Shown: piece by piece, positions 19,055-27,424 of the stretch
Position numbering within the stretch: the stretch's first letter is position 1
Layout: the number at the start of each line of letters is the position of its first letter
Assembly: GCA_902535155.1 (NCBI GenBank)
Contig: CACASB010000009.1
Coordinates: forward strand, 1 to 36,083
Direction of reading: 5' to 3'
Source of the DNA: an uncultured Pelagibacteraceae bacterium
GTDB taxonomy: Bacteria; Pseudomonadota; Alphaproteobacteria; Pelagibacterales; Pelagibacteraceae
Length of the DNA stretch: 36,083 nt
Notes under the pieces: model-generated
Database searches by the model: none
What the model was told of the DNA's origin: nothing
Seen by the model: only the letters and a program-made list of their open reading frames with translations
Program-made: the position numbers and the translations under genes

Positions 19055-19651
19055 CTAATTAACTCCCACCAACTTGTAGTCTGCTTGAAAATATAAATAT
19101 TTCCTTTTCTTTCCGTCATTTAAATTTATTTGAATTCTACCAATATAAATTTCATCATCTTGAATGCTTGTATTAGTATAAGTACAACCAGATCTACATA
19201 TTTTATAAACTTGAAACTTTCTGGTTTCATTTACACCTCTACATTTTAAATATGACTTACTATTTAAAAGAGCTTTCCATTTGTTTAATTTCATTGCATG
19301 AGCATCAGAAGAACCTGTGCCATAAATTTTACCTACATCAGTTGATGCGGTTCCATCTTTAGATTTACATGCACCCGCATCAAATATTGGACTACTTTCG
19401 TCAGTCCCCATTAAATATTTTGTAAAATTTGAATGGGATGTGGTCGAAGAATCTCTGCTACTTATAACATCTTCTGCGATTACATTAGTTAAAAAATTAG
19501 CCTTAGTTCTTTCACCTGAGGTGTGCATTGACTGAACAGAATAATTAACCATCTGCAGAATAGCCACAAAACCAATTCCAATTATTACCGTAGACACCAA
19601 TGCTTCAAGCAAAGAAAGTCCTGATATATTTTTTTTGTTTTTAAAAATCAT
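19055..19651 (-). CDS. pilV: PilV-like minor pilin
   Basis: A 198-residue minor pilin. The leader ends in glycine before LSLLEALVSTVIIGIGFVAI, with Glu at mature position 5 and the LLEALV form typical of PilV. The region after the helix, QSMHTSGERTKANFLTNVIAEDV, matches PilV proteins. The C-terminal half has several cysteines (ACKSKD, LKCRG, KICRSGC) that could form disulfides in the periplasm. The ATG follows the fimT stop without a gap, and the TAG precedes the pilW ATG without a gap. Likely part of the pilus tip priming complex. Confidence 0.82.
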   Translation of the reverse strand: MIFKNKKNISGLSLLEALVSTVIIGIGFVAILQMVNYSVQSMHTSGERTKANFLTNVIAEDVISSRDSSTTSHSNFTKYLMGTDESSPIFDAGACKSKDGTASTDVGKIYGTGSSDAHAMKLNKWKALLNSKSYLKCRGVNETRKFQVYKICRSGCTYTNTSIQDDEIYIGRIQINLNDGKKRKYLYFQADYKLVGVN

Positions 19652-20449
19652 TTATTCTATCCACCCTGTGCCACTCCATTTGGTTCTATAAAAATTTCCA
19701 AATCTAGACCACTTAATTGCATTTATATATTCACCACCTGTTGCAGGAACTTGTTCTTCATTTAGGCTAGCTTGGTTGTATATTACAGGACATGTTTCAC
19801 CATCATTAATTCTTCTACAAATATATATAAAACCAAAAGGTAGATCTGAATCGCTCAATAAATCTCCATTTGCCTCATAAAATTTTCCACCTCTTGAAAA
19901 ACATACTGCACCAACACCTTCGCTATCGCCTGCTCCCCCCATCATATCTACAGGGACAGCTTCCCCTTCTCCTAACTCTAGATCATTTCCACCTCCACCC
20001 GCAAATGAAGTTGTAACACTTGAAAAATTTACTTTGCTTACAAAACTTTTAATACTTGCGTCTGCATCTGCTGTATCAGTGTCCCAATAACTATCTTCAA
20101 AGGAACACCTTTGTGTAACATTATCAGGGAATTTTTGGTTCCAGGGATCGTCTCCATCATTCATTTTAGTTGCAAGAGTATCCATAGTCATTCCTTTGGT
20201 CTCTACAGTTAAACTTTTATCAGTATTTGTAAATTTTACTTGAACATATGCAAAAGTACCTTTTTCTGTTTGCGCATGAATATTTCTTATTAAAGATGAT
20301 ATTTTAGTTACAGCAGACCTTACTTCTCTTTCTTTATTCCAAGAAGAAAAATTTGGATAAGCAACAGCAGATATAACGCCAACTATTGCCAAGACAACTA
20401 ATAATTCAAGAATAGTGAAACCTTTAATGTTCTTTTCCAGCACTTGCAT
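19652..20449 (-). CDS. fimT: FimT/GspH-like minor pilin
   Basis: A 265-residue pseudopilin. The leader MQVLEKNIKG precedes FTILELLVVLAIVGVISAVA, with Glu at position 5, and YPNFSSWNKEREVRSAVTKI follows, the classic FimT/GspH continuation. In other species FimT binds DNA and serves uptake, so a role in natural transformation is possible; that is from the family, not from this sequence. The central part is glycine- and acid-rich (FAGGGGNDLELGEGEAVP). The C-terminal GNFYRTKWSGTGWIE resembles the end of GspH domains. It overlaps the end of pilT by 26 nt, so the two are translationally coupled. Confidence 0.82.
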   Translation of the reverse strand: MQVLEKNIKGFTILELLVVLAIVGVISAVAYPNFSSWNKEREVRSAVTKISSLIRNIHAQTEKGTFAYVQVKFTNTDKSLTVETKGMTMDTLATKMNDGDDPWNQKFPDNVTQRCSFEDSYWDTDTADADASIKSFVSKVNFSSVTTSFAGGGGNDLELGEGEAVPVDMMGGAGDSEGVGAVCFSRGGKFYEANGDLLSDSDLPFGFIYICRRINDGETCPVIYNQASLNEEQVPATGGEYINAIKWSRFGNFYRTKWSGTGWIE

Positions 20450-21437
20450 CTATTTTTCCTGCTTTAACTAATTCCTCTAAAGACTTAGTCATGGTAATCA
20501 TACCATCTTTCACTGCAGTCTGCATGATGCTTGGGATTTGATGAATTTTTGCTTCTCTTATTAAGTTTTGAATTGGAGCTGTACACTTCATCACCTCAAA
20601 AGCACCACAACGTCCTTGGCCGTCTTTAGTTTTTAAAAGTCTTTGTGTAACTACCATCTTTAATGATGTTGAAATCTGTGCTCTGATTTGAGCTTGTTGC
20701 TCAGGTGGAAAAACGTCAATAATTCTATTTATTGTATTTGGTGCACCACTTGTGTGTAATGTTCCAAATACTAAGTGACCCGTTTCAGCAGCTGTTAAAG
20801 CAAGTCCAACTGTTTCTAAGTCTCTCATCTCACCAACTAAAATAACATCTGGGTCTTCTCGTAATGCAGCCTTTAATGCACTTGCAAAAGTTTGTGTTTG
20901 TTTTCCAACTTCCCTGTGAGAGACAATACTTTTAATGTCTTTATGAATAAACTCAACAGGATCTTCAACTGTAATAATATTTGCAGTTCTAGTTTTATTT
21001 ATTTCATTAACGATTGCGGCAAGAGTTGTAGATTTTCCTGATCCAGTTGGTCCTGTAACTAGTACTAATCCTTTATGCATATCAATTATATCATAGAGAA
21101 CTGGTGGAAGATCAAATTGACCCATTTCTGGTATAACGCTCTCTACTCTTCTTAAGACTGCTGCTGGACCAGTAATGGTTTTATAAAAATTTGCCCTAAA
21201 TCTTAGTCCACTTAATGTAACAGATGAGTCTAGCTCATGGGTATCATTAAACTTTTTCATTTCTACTTCGTTGCAATTGGTTGAAATAAGATCTTGTAGA
21301 TCTTGTGCTTTAACCATTACTTCTTGAACTTTATGAATTTCACCTGTTTGTCTATATGCTAAAGGCCAACCGCTTCTAATATGAAAATCTGAAATTTTTT
21401 TATTATTTTTCGCAAGTTCTTCTAATTTTTCAAACAT
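20424..21437 (-). CDS. pilT: Type IV pilus retraction ATPase PilT
   Basis: Hexameric cytoplasmic ATPase powering pilus retraction, 337 residues as expected. Motifs in order: N-terminal ISDFHIRSGWPLAYR, Walker A GPTGSGKSTTLAA, Asp box ITVEDPVEFIH, Walker B DPDVILVGEMRD, His box GHLVFGTLHTSGAPNTINR, and the PilT-specific retraction motif read as APIQNLIREAKIHQI (AIRNLIRE type). No tetracysteine zinc motif is present, unlike the PilB here. It sits upstream of the minor pilins rather than with pilB-pilC, and follows the beta-propeller autotransporter gene after 24 nt. Start ATG at 21437. Confidence 0.95.
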   Translation of the reverse strand: MFEKLEELAKNNKKISDFHIRSGWPLAYRQTGEIHKVQEVMVKAQDLQDLISTNCNEVEMKKFNDTHELDSSVTLSGLRFRANFYKTITGPAAVLRRVESVIPEMGQFDLPPVLYDIIDMHKGLVLVTGPTGSGKSTTLAAIVNEINKTRTANIITVEDPVEFIHKDIKSIVSHREVGKQTQTFASALKAALREDPDVILVGEMRDLETVGLALTAAETGHLVFGTLHTSGAPNTINRIIDVFPPEQQAQIRAQISTSLKMVVTQRLLKTKDGQGRCGAFEVMKCTAPIQNLIREAKIHQIPSIMQTAVKDGMITMTKSLEELVKAGKIDASAGKEH

Positions 21438-21461
21438 TTTAAATAATATTATCTCACTTTC

Positions 21462-23903
21462 TTAAAATTTTCCAGACACTTCTAGGTTGGTAAAATACTC
21501 AGAACTGTTCTCTAAGCTTTGATTTGAGTTAATTTTAAAGTCTAAACCGTGTATATTTTTTGAATAACTCAAATTGGTTTGGTGAGCATTGATCGGATCA
21601 TAATTTAATGCAAATTGATTATCCTCTTCTTTTGAACGACTAAACTTTATTATAAAAGTATCCGTGCTATATCCAGGGGCATCGCTACGGTCATTTAATC
21701 TAATTGTTCTCTGATATTCAGTTGATACTGTAAAACCATTTAAGTGAATAGCTTCAAACCCGAGTGATGTTTTTAAATTTTGTCTTGAAAAATTACCATG
21801 AATTGTATTTTTGTTAACATCACCTTCACCTTGATACCTATATTTATAATCAACATCTGATGTTAAATCATACAATATCTCTATTCCACCCATTGGCTGC
21901 AGTGTTCCTTGATCAGTTTCAATTATGTCAGTTTCAAATAAAAATCCAGCTGCAAGCTCCCCACTAGTAAAAGTGTCCTCTTTATATATTACATCTCTAG
22001 TTGGTAGCCCTGAAGCTTTAGCTAAGTAATCTGTAAATTCTGATAATCTTGTTACGCCATATGTAAGTTTACCCGTTGGAGTTACATTCAGAATTCCATA
22101 TTTATCTTTAGTTCTATAATTTATTGTTGCAAATGCTTGTTTTCCTTTTCTCTCACCTGATAGATTGCCCATGTATCTATGATCGTACCTTAAATGACTT
22201 AAGCCTAAAACGGCATTTATGTATTGATTATCGTTAGAGGGTAAAATTCCATATAGGTTTAAAGTTAAAGACTCCATAGTTACATCTTGTTTTGAAAATT
22301 TGATATCAGAGCTACTATCACTGTATCTTAGTGCTAGTCCAAAAAATTTGTTATCTCCAAATTTTCTGTCTGTTCCTAAGGTTAAACCTCTGGTATTTAG
22401 ATCTTTTGCTTTTACTGAACCATCTTTTTCAAAAATACTTATAGATATATCTGCTAAGCTCCAGCTAGACCACTTCGATTTTTTATTTTCTGTTTTATGT
22501 TTGCTAATAAAAGATGCAACATTGTTTCTTACCGATGGTTCAAACTTATTAGCTAAAGTTTTTAATAAAGGATCCTCATAGTTTATTTTAAAGTTATGAG
22601 CAGATAAATTTTCTTCATCACGATTTCTTTTTATCCATTCAAATCTTTTAAAAATAGTATTAACGTTTAAACTTATATTTTGTTTAGCAAGCTCAAATTG
22701 CGCTTCAATTGATGAAGACGTATCTGAAGAACATTTAATTAATCCATAAGGACATTCAAGATCAAATTGATGAACTTGGTCTATTCTACTCGCGGGAGTA
22801 GCTAACTGCACAGTAAATAATTTCATACCATCACTTGAAAAAGAAAAACCCCACGATACTCCAGTCCCTGTTGCATGATCAGGATAAACAACTTTATGGA
22901 AACCTAAAAGAGTTTGTGTTGAAACATCAAAATTTTTACTTAAGCTAAATATATAAATTCTATTATTAGTGAAGTCATTAGTGTCTAAAGCTGAGATAAA
23001 CATTTGATCACCACTACTACTAAATTCAATATCTCTAAATGATTGATTTCCATCAAGATCTGTTACTCCAAAGTCAGTATACAAATTCGCACTGTGTATT
23101 TCCGTAGCAGATGTAATATCAAATGCTGGTGATAATGAATAAGTCTTTAGCACGGGTGTATCATCGTCCGTACCACTATCCATTTGATACAATTTCGTAC
23201 CGTCTTTGCTAATTGAAAAACCAGTTGTCTTTGTGTCAGTTGCTAAATCAATTCGTTGCACATATTTAGATGTTTTAAAATCAAAAGGCGAACTTAAATC
23301 ATATCTATTTACTTCACCTGTTTTTCTCAAAATATAAAAAATTCTACCACCTTGAGCTACATGAATACCTCTATATTCAGTAACACCACCACTGGGCAGA
23401 CCTTGAGCCTGAAAATCTGCATGATCAACATCAAAGCCATCAATATCATCACAAGTGTGTGATTGAATTCCAGTATTTACTGTAAGATAAGTTTTTACAG
23501 TATTTAATTCAAATGGGTCTCTCACTTTATTCATAGATAAATCAAGATCTCCCATGGGGCCTCTGGCTGTGGATTTGTCCATATCAGCATTGATTGTAAA
23601 AATCATTGATCCGTCATCACTCCACACGACATCTCGTAGATCCTCAGTTCTATCGTGATCAAGGTCTACAAATTTACCTTTCTCACCACCCTGTGTCTCA
23701 TCTGATATTTTAGAACTAAAACATTCACCAGTAGCTGAGCCATCAGGGATTCTATTAAATATAGGTGTAACAGTTAAAGTGACGGCAAGAGCTAGTGTAG
23801 AAAAAAAAACTCCGAGTAAGAGAAAAAAAGTATTAATACTTAGAACACCAGTTTTTAAAGACCTAAAAATTTTTTTGATATTTAATTTTTTAATAATTTT
23901 CAT
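21462..23903 (-). CDS. Beta-propeller autotransporter-like outer membrane protein
   Basis: About 813 residues if started at the ATG 23903 (MKIIKKLNIKK). The longer open frame to 23996 overlaps the upstream phosphatase gene and lacks a signal at its front. A signal segment INTFFLLLGVFFSTLALA precedes repeated propeller-like blades such as SISKDGTKLYQMDSGTDDD, IEFSSSGDQMFISALD and FSFSSDGMKLFTVQ, each followed by a YSLSPAFDI or FDLE type strand. After a linker (about 400-490) the C-terminal part has alternating beta-strands and ends LEVSGKF with terminal Phe, as outer-membrane autotransporter barrels do. It probably displays the propeller on the cell surface. It lies within the pilus operon, 11 nt after the CHASE2 phosphatase gene and before pilT. 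Function unknown; surface binding is inferred. Confidence 0.7.
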   Translation of the reverse strand: MKIIKKLNIKKIFRSLKTGVLSINTFFLLLGVFFSTLALAVTLTVTPIFNRIPDGSATGECFSSKISDETQGGEKGKFVDLDHDRTEDLRDVVWSDDGSMIFTINADMDKSTARGPMGDLDLSMNKVRDPFELNTVKTYLTVNTGIQSHTCDDIDGFDVDHADFQAQGLPSGGVTEYRGIHVAQGGRIFYILRKTGEVNRYDLSSPFDFKTSKYVQRIDLATDTKTTGFSISKDGTKLYQMDSGTDDDTPVLKTYSLSPAFDITSATEIHSANLYTDFGVTDLDGNQSFRDIEFSSSGDQMFISALDTNDFTNNRIYIFSLSKNFDVSTQTLLGFHKVVYPDHATGTGVSWGFSFSSDGMKLFTVQLATPASRIDQVHQFDLECPYGLIKCSSDTSSSIEAQFELAKQNISLNVNTIFKRFEWIKRNRDEENLSAHNFKINYEDPLLKTLANKFEPSVRNNVASFISKHKTENKKSKWSSWSLADISISIFEKDGSVKAKDLNTRGLTLGTDRKFGDNKFFGLALRYSDSSSDIKFSKQDVTMESLTLNLYGILPSNDNQYINAVLGLSHLRYDHRYMGNLSGERKGKQAFATINYRTKDKYGILNVTPTGKLTYGVTRLSEFTDYLAKASGLPTRDVIYKEDTFTSGELAAGFLFETDIIETDQGTLQPMGGIEILYDLTSDVDYKYRYQGEGDVNKNTIHGNFSRQNLKTSLGFEAIHLNGFTVSTEYQRTIRLNDRSDAPGYSTDTFIIKFSRSKEEDNQFALNYDPINAHQTNLSYSKNIHGLDFKINSNQSLENSSEYFTNLEVSGKF

Positions 23904-23914
23904 GATGTTAAGAT

Positions 23915-25969
23915 TTATTTCTTTTTGATCAGCTCGGTATTTTCTATATTGATAGCCATACAAGTAATATCGTCCCTTAATTTTTCTGCCCCCCAATTGA
24001 GCTCTTTTTCTATACCGAGTACTATATTTTTTGGGTTAATATTTTCAATACTGTTTATGATATTTTGAACTCCTTCTGCCCCTAGTTCTTCACCATTTTT
24101 AAGGTATCCCTCTGTAACCCCGTCTGTATAAACAACGAATGTTTTATCTTTTAGGTTCATGGTATTTGATTTTACCATTGTCTCTGTGAAGTACTTAATT
24201 ATTCCAATTGGAGGCATATCAGACTTTATATATTCGTAATTTTTACCCTTATCAAAAGTTAGAATACTTTCATGACCTGCATTTATAAATACTAATTCTC
24301 CTGTTTTAATATTTAACTTGCCAAATACAGCAGTTACAAACATTCCTTTAAATTTAGCTTCAACAAGTTCATTATTCACTCCAAAGACAACTTTTTCTAG
24401 AGGAAATTTTAGATTGGTAAGTGTTCTAAATATGGATGATGCTTTTGCCATGTACATTCCAGCCTTCACACCTTTTCCAGATACATCGGCTAAAGTAAAA
24501 AAATACTCTTCAGGTGTTGATCTTACAACATCAAAGTAATCTCCTGATACATCTCTTGCAGGAACGTTTCTAGCAAAAATAAAGTTTTCAAATTTTGAAA
24601 TATCTGGGAATAAACTTTTCTGAACTCCAGCAGCAAGTTCTCTTTCTTTTAAAAGTTTTGCCTCTTTTTGTAGATTTGCAAGTGCTAATTTATTTTCTTC
24701 TATAAATCTAAAGTACAACCCTGTTAAGAAAGTGATTGTTAAAATAAATATTGGGTAACTAATATCTACAAGTTCTGACCTAAATTTATAAATATAAAAA
24801 CCAATTACAATTATTAATAAAAGATTACCAAAAAATACTGACAAGCTGTATTTTGGTCTTATTTTTTGAGATAAAATAAATGTTAATAATGCAACAATTA
24901 TAGAAAATAACAATTCAAAAACATATGTATTTGGGTTTCTAACTAAATAAGATTGATCTAAAATATTTTCAATAACATTTGCGTGAACTTCAACTCCAGG
25001 AACAGTTAAGCCTGTTGGTATTTTGACTAAATCAAAAAGTCCTTGCGCTGATGCACCAATCAAAACATATTTGTCTTTAAAAAAATCTGTTTGGAATTTA
25101 CCATCAAAAACATCTCCTGCAGATATATATTGTTTTTTTTGGGGTTCTTTATATTTAATCCAAATAATCCCATTAGGATCTGAGTCTATTTTATAAGGTC
25201 TTGCGCTTATTCTATTAATTCCAACTTCGTTTAACTCGATGTATATATTTTTTTGATTTTCTCCAACTCGAACCATTTCTAATCCCATGGTTGGATATAT
25301 TTTGTTATTAAGTCTAACTATTAATGGAAGCGATCTAATTATACCATCCAACTGGTCTAAAAAAGATATAGAACCCAAACCTTGTACTTCTTTTTCTAAT
25401 TTTTCTAATGAACCAATTGAGTATGGGTAAGAATATGTGAAATCTTTTGGATCTCCTCCTTTTGATAAGAATTTTGCTTTTGCCTTTCGCTCATAATTTG
25501 AATGTGATGGAACATTGCTACCTAAAACTGCTGTAACTGTTTTTGCACTTTTTAATTTTTCTGCAAAAACATCATCATGACCTTTTAATTTTTGGAGATC
25601 AGCAATATCAGATGGTATTAATCCATAAGATTTAATAATTTCTTCGGGGGATTGTTTATCTTTTTCTGTAAAAAAAACATCAAAACCAATTGCCTTTGGA
25701 TTGGAACTTTCAACTTGATCGATAATTTTTGCAAAAACAGATCTGCTCCAAGGAAATTGACCAAATTTACCTAGGCTTGTTTCATCAATATCTATTATGA
25801 CAACATCTGTATCACCTTTTTTTTCTACAAATACTTTTTGATATAAATCAAAACTTAAATATGAAATGGACTTAATTAAGGAAGGGTTGATTACTTTTAG
25901 AGAAATTAAAATTAATAAAAGGATTAAAAAAATTAAGTAATTAAAGTTTTTTTCAAAAAAAGCACGCAC
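23915..25969 (-). CDS. CHASE2-PP2C (SpoIIE/RsbU-type) membrane phosphatase
   Basis: A 684-residue sensor phosphatase. An N-terminal membrane helix (10-27) is followed by a periplasmic CHASE2 domain (about 33-340; DVVIIDIDETSLGKFGQFPW, KAIGFDVFF, YVLIGASAQGLFD, PGVEVHANVIENIL). Three transmembrane helices (350-422) and a short helical linker (AKLLKERELAAGVQKSLFP) come next. The C-terminal SpoIIE-type Ser/Thr phosphatase has metal-site motifs VSGDYFD (474-480), LADVSGKG, FINAGHES, VYTDGVTEGY (Asp616) and RDDITCMAI (Asp666/667). Such enzymes dephosphorylate STAS anti-anti-sigma proteins; two STAS genes lie at 30,343-30,923. The start is a GTG at 25969; the nearby ATG is out of frame. It follows the FecR gene by 55 nt. 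An extracytoplasmic signal sensed by CHASE2 would control the circuit. Confidence 0.93.
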   Translation of the reverse strand: MRAFFEKNFNYLIFLILLLILISLKVINPSLIKSISYLSFDLYQKVFVEKKGDTDVVIIDIDETSLGKFGQFPWSRSVFAKIIDQVESSNPKAIGFDVFFTEKDKQSPEEIIKSYGLIPSDIADLQKLKGHDDVFAEKLKSAKTVTAVLGSNVPSHSNYERKAKAKFLSKGGDPKDFTYSYPYSIGSLEKLEKEVQGLGSISFLDQLDGIIRSLPLIVRLNNKIYPTMGLEMVRVGENQKNIYIELNEVGINRISARPYKIDSDPNGIIWIKYKEPQKKQYISAGDVFDGKFQTDFFKDKYVLIGASAQGLFDLVKIPTGLTVPGVEVHANVIENILDQSYLVRNPNTYVFELLFSIIVALLTFILSQKIRPKYSLSVFFGNLLLIIVIGFYIYKFRSELVDISYPIFILTITFLTGLYFRFIEENKLALANLQKEAKLLKERELAAGVQKSLFPDISKFENFIFARNVPARDVSGDYFDVVRSTPEEYFFTLADVSGKGVKAGMYMAKASSIFRTLTNLKFPLEKVVFGVNNELVEAKFKGMFVTAVFGKLNIKTGELVFINAGHESILTFDKGKNYEYIKSDMPPIGIIKYFTETMVKSNTMNLKDKTFVVYTDGVTEGYLKNGEELGAEGVQNIINSIENINPKNIVLGIEKELNWGAEKLRDDITCMAINIENTELIKKK

Positions 25970-26024
25970 ATTAGTGAGTGTATATCTTAATTATCTAATG
26001 TAAATCTTTATGAAACTAAGCTAA

Positions 26025-27314
26025 TTACTTCTTCTTATTTCTTTTCTTTTTAGCTTTTTTCTTCTTAGCTGCTTTTTTCTTCTTAGCTACTCTTTTGATT
26101 TTCTTTTTCTTTTTAGGCTTTTTAGGTTTAGCTTTTTTCTTTTTAGGCTTTTTAGGCTTGGCTTTCTTTTTAGGTTTTTTCTTAGCTGGTTTTTTAGCTT
26201 TAGGTTTTTTCTTAGCTGGTTTTTTTGCTTTAGCTTTTGGTTTTTTCTTAGACGGAGCTTTTGCTTTAGGTTTTTTCTTAGACGGAGCTTTTGCTTTAGC
26301 TTTTTTCTTTTTACCTTTTTTTCCGTCTTTAGCTTTTGCTTTTTTCTTTTTATCTTTTTTACCGTCTTTAGCTTTAGCTTTTTTCTTTTTACCTTTTTTG
26401 CCTTCTTTTACTTTTCCTTTTTTCTTTTTACCTTTTTCACCTTCTGCTTTAGCTTTTTTCTTTTTCTTTTTCTTTTTTTCTGCTTTTTTTTCTGTTTTTA
26501 ATGCAATTTTTTTCTCTTTATCTTTTTTAATATTCTCTTTAATTATTGATTTAATTTCCTCTTTTTCAAAACCTAAAGATTTTAATTCTTTCTTTAATTC
26601 TTTTCTTGCAGCTTTTTTTGCAATTTTCTTTTCGCCTTTATCAACTTTGCTTTTGCTCAAGGCTCTCATTTTTTTATTAAATTTTTTAAGTTGAGATCTA
26701 GTAATTTTTCTTGCTTTATCAGGCGCCTTACCTTTACTCATTGAGGTGACGCTGTAAGGATTATCTAATAAAGTTTTACCAAATTTGTTACTCGCTAAAA
26801 CTGCTCCTGGCCTCATACCTAAAGTATTGTTTTTACCAGGACCGATTAATAAAGTATCTGTTTTACCTTTTGATACTATAGTTTGAAATTCTGTACCTCT
26901 AGATCCTAATGTTCCTTCTGGAACTGTAACAGTTAGACTATCTGGATCTTTTTGACTTATTAAACCCGATATAACTTTTAAACTTCCCTGCTTAACACTT
27001 GCAACAATTTTTCCATCATTGGTTTTTGGATCGTATATAAAAGTATCCATCACAACTTCAGAATCTTCTCCAACTGTAAAAGTTGATTGGTCTAAAAGTA
27101 ATATTTGTGTTCCCGATCCTTGTGAAGAATAAATTGTTTCATTCAAATAAATTTTGTCACCTTCTTTTAATTCTCTTGTTTCAGTTTTAACTGTTCCTGA
27201 AATTGCTCCAACAATACCTACGAGTTGTTTTTCAATTGTAAGTGTTTCTTCTGCGTATGAGTTAAAACTCATAAACATTATTGAGCACAGAATTGTCGAT
27301 ATCAGTTTTTTCAT
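26025..27314 (-). CDS. FecR-domain exported protein with a very lysine-rich repetitive tail
   Basis: About 429 residues from the ATG at 27314; a longer reading needs a TTG at 27341. A signal peptide (KKLISTILCSIMFMSFNSYA) is followed by a FecR-like domain: VGIVGAISGTVKTETRELKEGD, LLLDQSTFTVGEDSEVVMDTF, VKQGSLKVISG and VTVPEGTLGSRGTEFQT. From about residue 230 the chain becomes a basic helical region and then (about 280-429) an almost pure Lys/Ala/Pro tail. The tail has repeating units such as KKKKAKAKDGKKDKK, KAPSKKKP, KKPAKKKP and KKAKPKKPKK, resembling histone H1 tails. FecR proteins often sit beside CHASE2 proteins and act as periplasmic or envelope signal partners; the CHASE2 phosphatase is next in the operon. 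The tail could bind peptidoglycan, LPS or DNA; this is speculative. Confidence 0.85.
   Translation of the reverse strand: MKKLISTILCSIMFMSFNSYAEETLTIEKQLVGIVGAISGTVKTETRELKEGDKIYLNETIYSSQGSGTQILLLDQSTFTVGEDSEVVMDTFIYDPKTNDGKIVASVKQGSLKVISGLISQKDPDSLTVTVPEGTLGSRGTEFQTIVSKGKTDTLLIGPGKNNTLGMRPGAVLASNKFGKTLLDNPYSVTSMSKGKAPDKARKITRSQLKKFNKKMRALSKSKVDKGEKKIAKKAARKELKKELKSLGFEKEEIKSIIKENIKKDKEKKIALKTEKKAEKKKKKKKKAKAEGEKGKKKKGKVKEGKKGKKKKAKAKDGKKDKKKKAKAKDGKKGKKKKAKAKAPSKKKPKAKAPSKKKPKAKAKKPAKKKPKAKKPAKKKPKKKAKPKKPKKKKAKPKKPKKKKKIKRVAKKKKAAKKKKAKKKRNKKK
26030..26500 (-). repeat. Imperfect tandem repeats encoding the Lys/Ala/Pro tail
   Basis: The DNA under the C-terminal tail of the FecR gene is built of short imperfect units, on the plus strand a recurring TTAGCTTTTTTCTTTTTACC-type block and TTAGGTTTTTTCTTAGC-type block, differing by a few bases each. 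Some neighbouring units are nearly identical (for example GACGGAGCTTTTGCTTTAG occurs twice, near 26251 and 26281). The reverse-strand open frame over this stretch is a compositional shadow. Such tracts can change length by slippage or recombination. Confidence 0.75.
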
Positions 27315-27397
27315 CAATTTAAAATTATCACTATTTTCCAAAAAATAAACCTTTTTAAACTCAGTATGATCAGGATAAATGTTATATTTTTAAGCAT
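27314..27397 (-). CDS. Putative 27-residue hydrophobic leader peptide ahead of the FecR gene
   Basis: A short frame MLKNITFILIILSLKRFIFW plus KIVIILN, hydrophobic on both sides of a KR. It begins with ATG at 27397, preceded at a 4-nt distance by AAGGTG (27407-27402), one of the better Shine-Dalgarno matches in this AT-rich window. Its TGA shares the A of the FecR ATG at 27314 (TGATG), whereas the FecR start itself has no convincing ribosome site. That arrangement suggests translational coupling of FecR to the leader. It could also be a chance short frame. Confidence 0.4.
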   Translation of the reverse strand: MLKNITFILIILSLKRFIFWKIVIILN

Positions 27398-27424
27398 TTT
27401 TCACCTTATCCGTTAGATTTGATA

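Noticed and set aside
23904-23996. N-terminal extension of the autotransporter gene to 23996
   Set aside because: It overlaps the end of the phosphatase gene, is highly charged and precedes the signal peptide; the ATG at 23903 fits better.
26030-26500. CRISPR-like or satellite repeat array
   Set aside because: Units are short, imperfect and in frame with a coding tail, with no spacers of uniform length.
26095-26694. Long plus-strand open frame encoding a Phe/Leu-rich 'membrane protein'
   Set aside because: It is the exact antisense of the lysine-rich tail of the FecR gene; AAA/AAG codons read backwards give Phe/Leu. No start signal and no independent support.
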